A program made the position numbers and the translations under genes. From JACRAR01 sp041674465 (GTDB lineage: Bacteria; Pseudomonadota; Gammaproteobacteria; Burkholderiales; Rhodocyclaceae): a DNA stretch of 64,000 nt. The notes beneath the pieces were generated by a model, which was given only the letters and a program-made list of their open reading frames with translations, did not search any database and was not told where the DNA came from. Below, in pieces: positions 63,216 to 64,000 of this stretch; the first letter of the stretch is position 1; each line of letters begins with the position of its first letter. Where the stretch lies: the NCBI GenBank assembly GCA_041674465.1, contig JBAYVV010000002.1:1-64000 (forward strand), given 5' to 3'.

Positions 63216-63252
63216 GATTAACTCCAGTCAGCAAATCAAGCCGCGCATTATA

Positions 63253-64000
63253 TCAGCCGCCGCTGCGTTCCCACCGGAAACGGCGAATGTATTCCTCCAG
63301 CGAATTGCTGCCGATGGCGCTGCGCAATTCTCTCATCAGGGTCTGGTAGTAGTAGAGATTGTGCAGAGTATTCAGGCGTGCGCCGAGCATCTCGCCAATG
63401 CGATGCAGATGATGCAGATAACCGCGGCTGAAGCTCTGGCATGCCGGACAACCGCAACTCGGATCGAGCGGCCGCGTGTCATCCTTGTATTGCGCATTCT
63501 TGATCTTGATGTCGCCGTAGCGCGTGAACAGCCAACCATTGCGGGCGTTGCGCGTCGGCAGGACACAGTCAAACATGTCGATGCCCTGCGCCACCGCATG
63601 CACCAGATCCTCCGGAGTACCCACACCCATCAGGTAGCGTGGCCGGTCCTGCGGCAAACGCGGTACGGTATAGGCCAGGATCCGCGCCATGTCTTCTTTC
63701 GGCTCGCCCACCGACAAGCCGCCAATCGCATAACCGTCGAAGCCGATGTCCAGCAAACCGGCCAGCGACTCGTCGCGCAGGCTCTCATGCATGCCGCCTT
63801 GGACAATACCGAACAATGCATTGATATTCTGCAGACGATCGTGCTCAAGACGGGAGCGTTTCGCCCAGCGCAGCGACAGGCGCATCGACTCGCCTGCAGT
63901 GTGCAAGTCGGCTGGATAGGGCGTGCACTCGTCGAAGATCATCACGATGTCGGAATTCAGCACATGCTGAATGCGCATCGATTCCTCCGGTGTCAGGAAC
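63253..64000 (-). CDS. tgt: Queuine tRNA-ribosyltransferase, C-terminal part (5' end outside window)
   Basis: The frame is open through base 64000, so the N-terminus lies beyond the window; 248 residues are seen. Tgt exchanges guanine for a queuosine precursor at tRNA position 34. Features are FLTPEESMRIQHVLNSDIVM, IFDECTPYPA, NALFGIVQGGMHESLRDES, GYAIGGLSVGEPKEDM, VGTPEDLVHAVAQGIDMFDC (catalytic Asp region), TRNARNGWLFT and the zinc site CGCPACQSFSRGYLHHL. It heads the tgt-yajC-secD-secF operon. Confidence 0.97.
   Translation of the reverse strand, partial: FLTPEESMRIQHVLNSDIVMIFDECTPYPADLHTAGESMRLSLRWAKRSRLEHDRLQNINALFGIVQGGMHESLRDESLAGLLDIGFDGYAIGGLSVGEPKEDMARILAYTVPRLPQDRPRYLMGVGTPEDLVHAVAQGIDMFDCVLPTRNARNGWLFTRYGDIKIKNAQYKDDTRPLDPSCGCPACQSFSRGYLHHLHRIGEMLGARLNTLHNLYYYQTLMRELRSAIGSNSLEEYIRRFRWERSGG

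Overview
The window reads as chromosomal DNA of a betaproteobacterium, probably near Rhodocyclales/Nitrosomonadales. This rests on its roughly 60 % GC by eye, dense gene packing, and conserved neighbourhoods: pgeF-rluD//bamD, tgt-yajC-secD-secF, nudJ-mnmA, purB, and waaF-zinc finger-ilvE. The genus cannot be fixed from this sequence alone. No rRNA, tRNA, CRISPR array, phage or transposase gene was recognised. Most genes are housekeeping or catabolic, often with 1-4 base stop/start overlaps.

Layout. 1-5.7 kb: end of an EAL phosphodiesterase, a 1191-residue exported NHL-repeat protein, a ZIP metal transporter, and a palindromic MITE-like element with 21-bp perfect terminal inverted repeats. 5.7-14.1 kb: pgeF-rluD facing bamD, a PaaH-type dehydrogenase, a penicillin-acylase-family hydrolase, a small cytochrome c and an HD-GYP protein. 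14.2-19.4 kb: a leftward beta-oxidation operon (FadB-like, thiolase, SDR, APH-type phosphotransferase). 19.5-29.5 kb: comB-like phosphatase, glutamate-synthase-like flavoprotein, Cys-rich protein, uvrA, a membrane LOV-GGDEF-EAL protein, an FAH-family hydrolase and rhlE. 29.9-34.1 kb: a tripartite efflux operon (outer-membrane factor, EmrA, EmrB). 34.1-37.8 kb: a probable 2-aminobenzoyl-CoA (or salicylyl-CoA) monooxygenase/reductase with marR and ridA and a clear palindromic operator. 38.0-40.0 kb: a UgpB-like binding protein with a glycerophosphodiesterase. 40.4-46.0 kb: a 1852-residue VCBS/cadherin-like surface protein behind an AT-rich upstream region. 46.2-64 kb: alaS, a two-component flavin monooxygenase, an EAL-HDOD protein, pgm/algC, waaF, ilvE, nudJ-mnmA, GST, purB, secFD-yajC and the 3' part of tgt.

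How the genes relate. Four separate c-di-GMP turnover proteins (EAL, HD-GYP, LOV-GGDEF-EAL, EAL-HDOD) share the window with one giant adhesin-like protein, which fits a surface-attachment lifestyle; a direct link is inference. Catabolism is prominent: two beta-oxidation dehydrogenases, thiolase, an aryl-CoA hydroxylase with its own regulator, an FAH hydrolase and an LLM monooxygenase with flavin reductase.

Most noteworthy items: the LOV domain that keeps the photoactive cysteine and both flavin-binding asparagines but has leucine at both conserved glutamine positions; the palindromic element touching the pgeF stop codon and supplying sequence next to the ZIP promoter; the promoter/operator of the LLM-flavin reductase pair; the MarR-type operator of the aryl-CoA monooxygenase; and the domain inserted inside a cadherin-like repeat of the giant adhesin.
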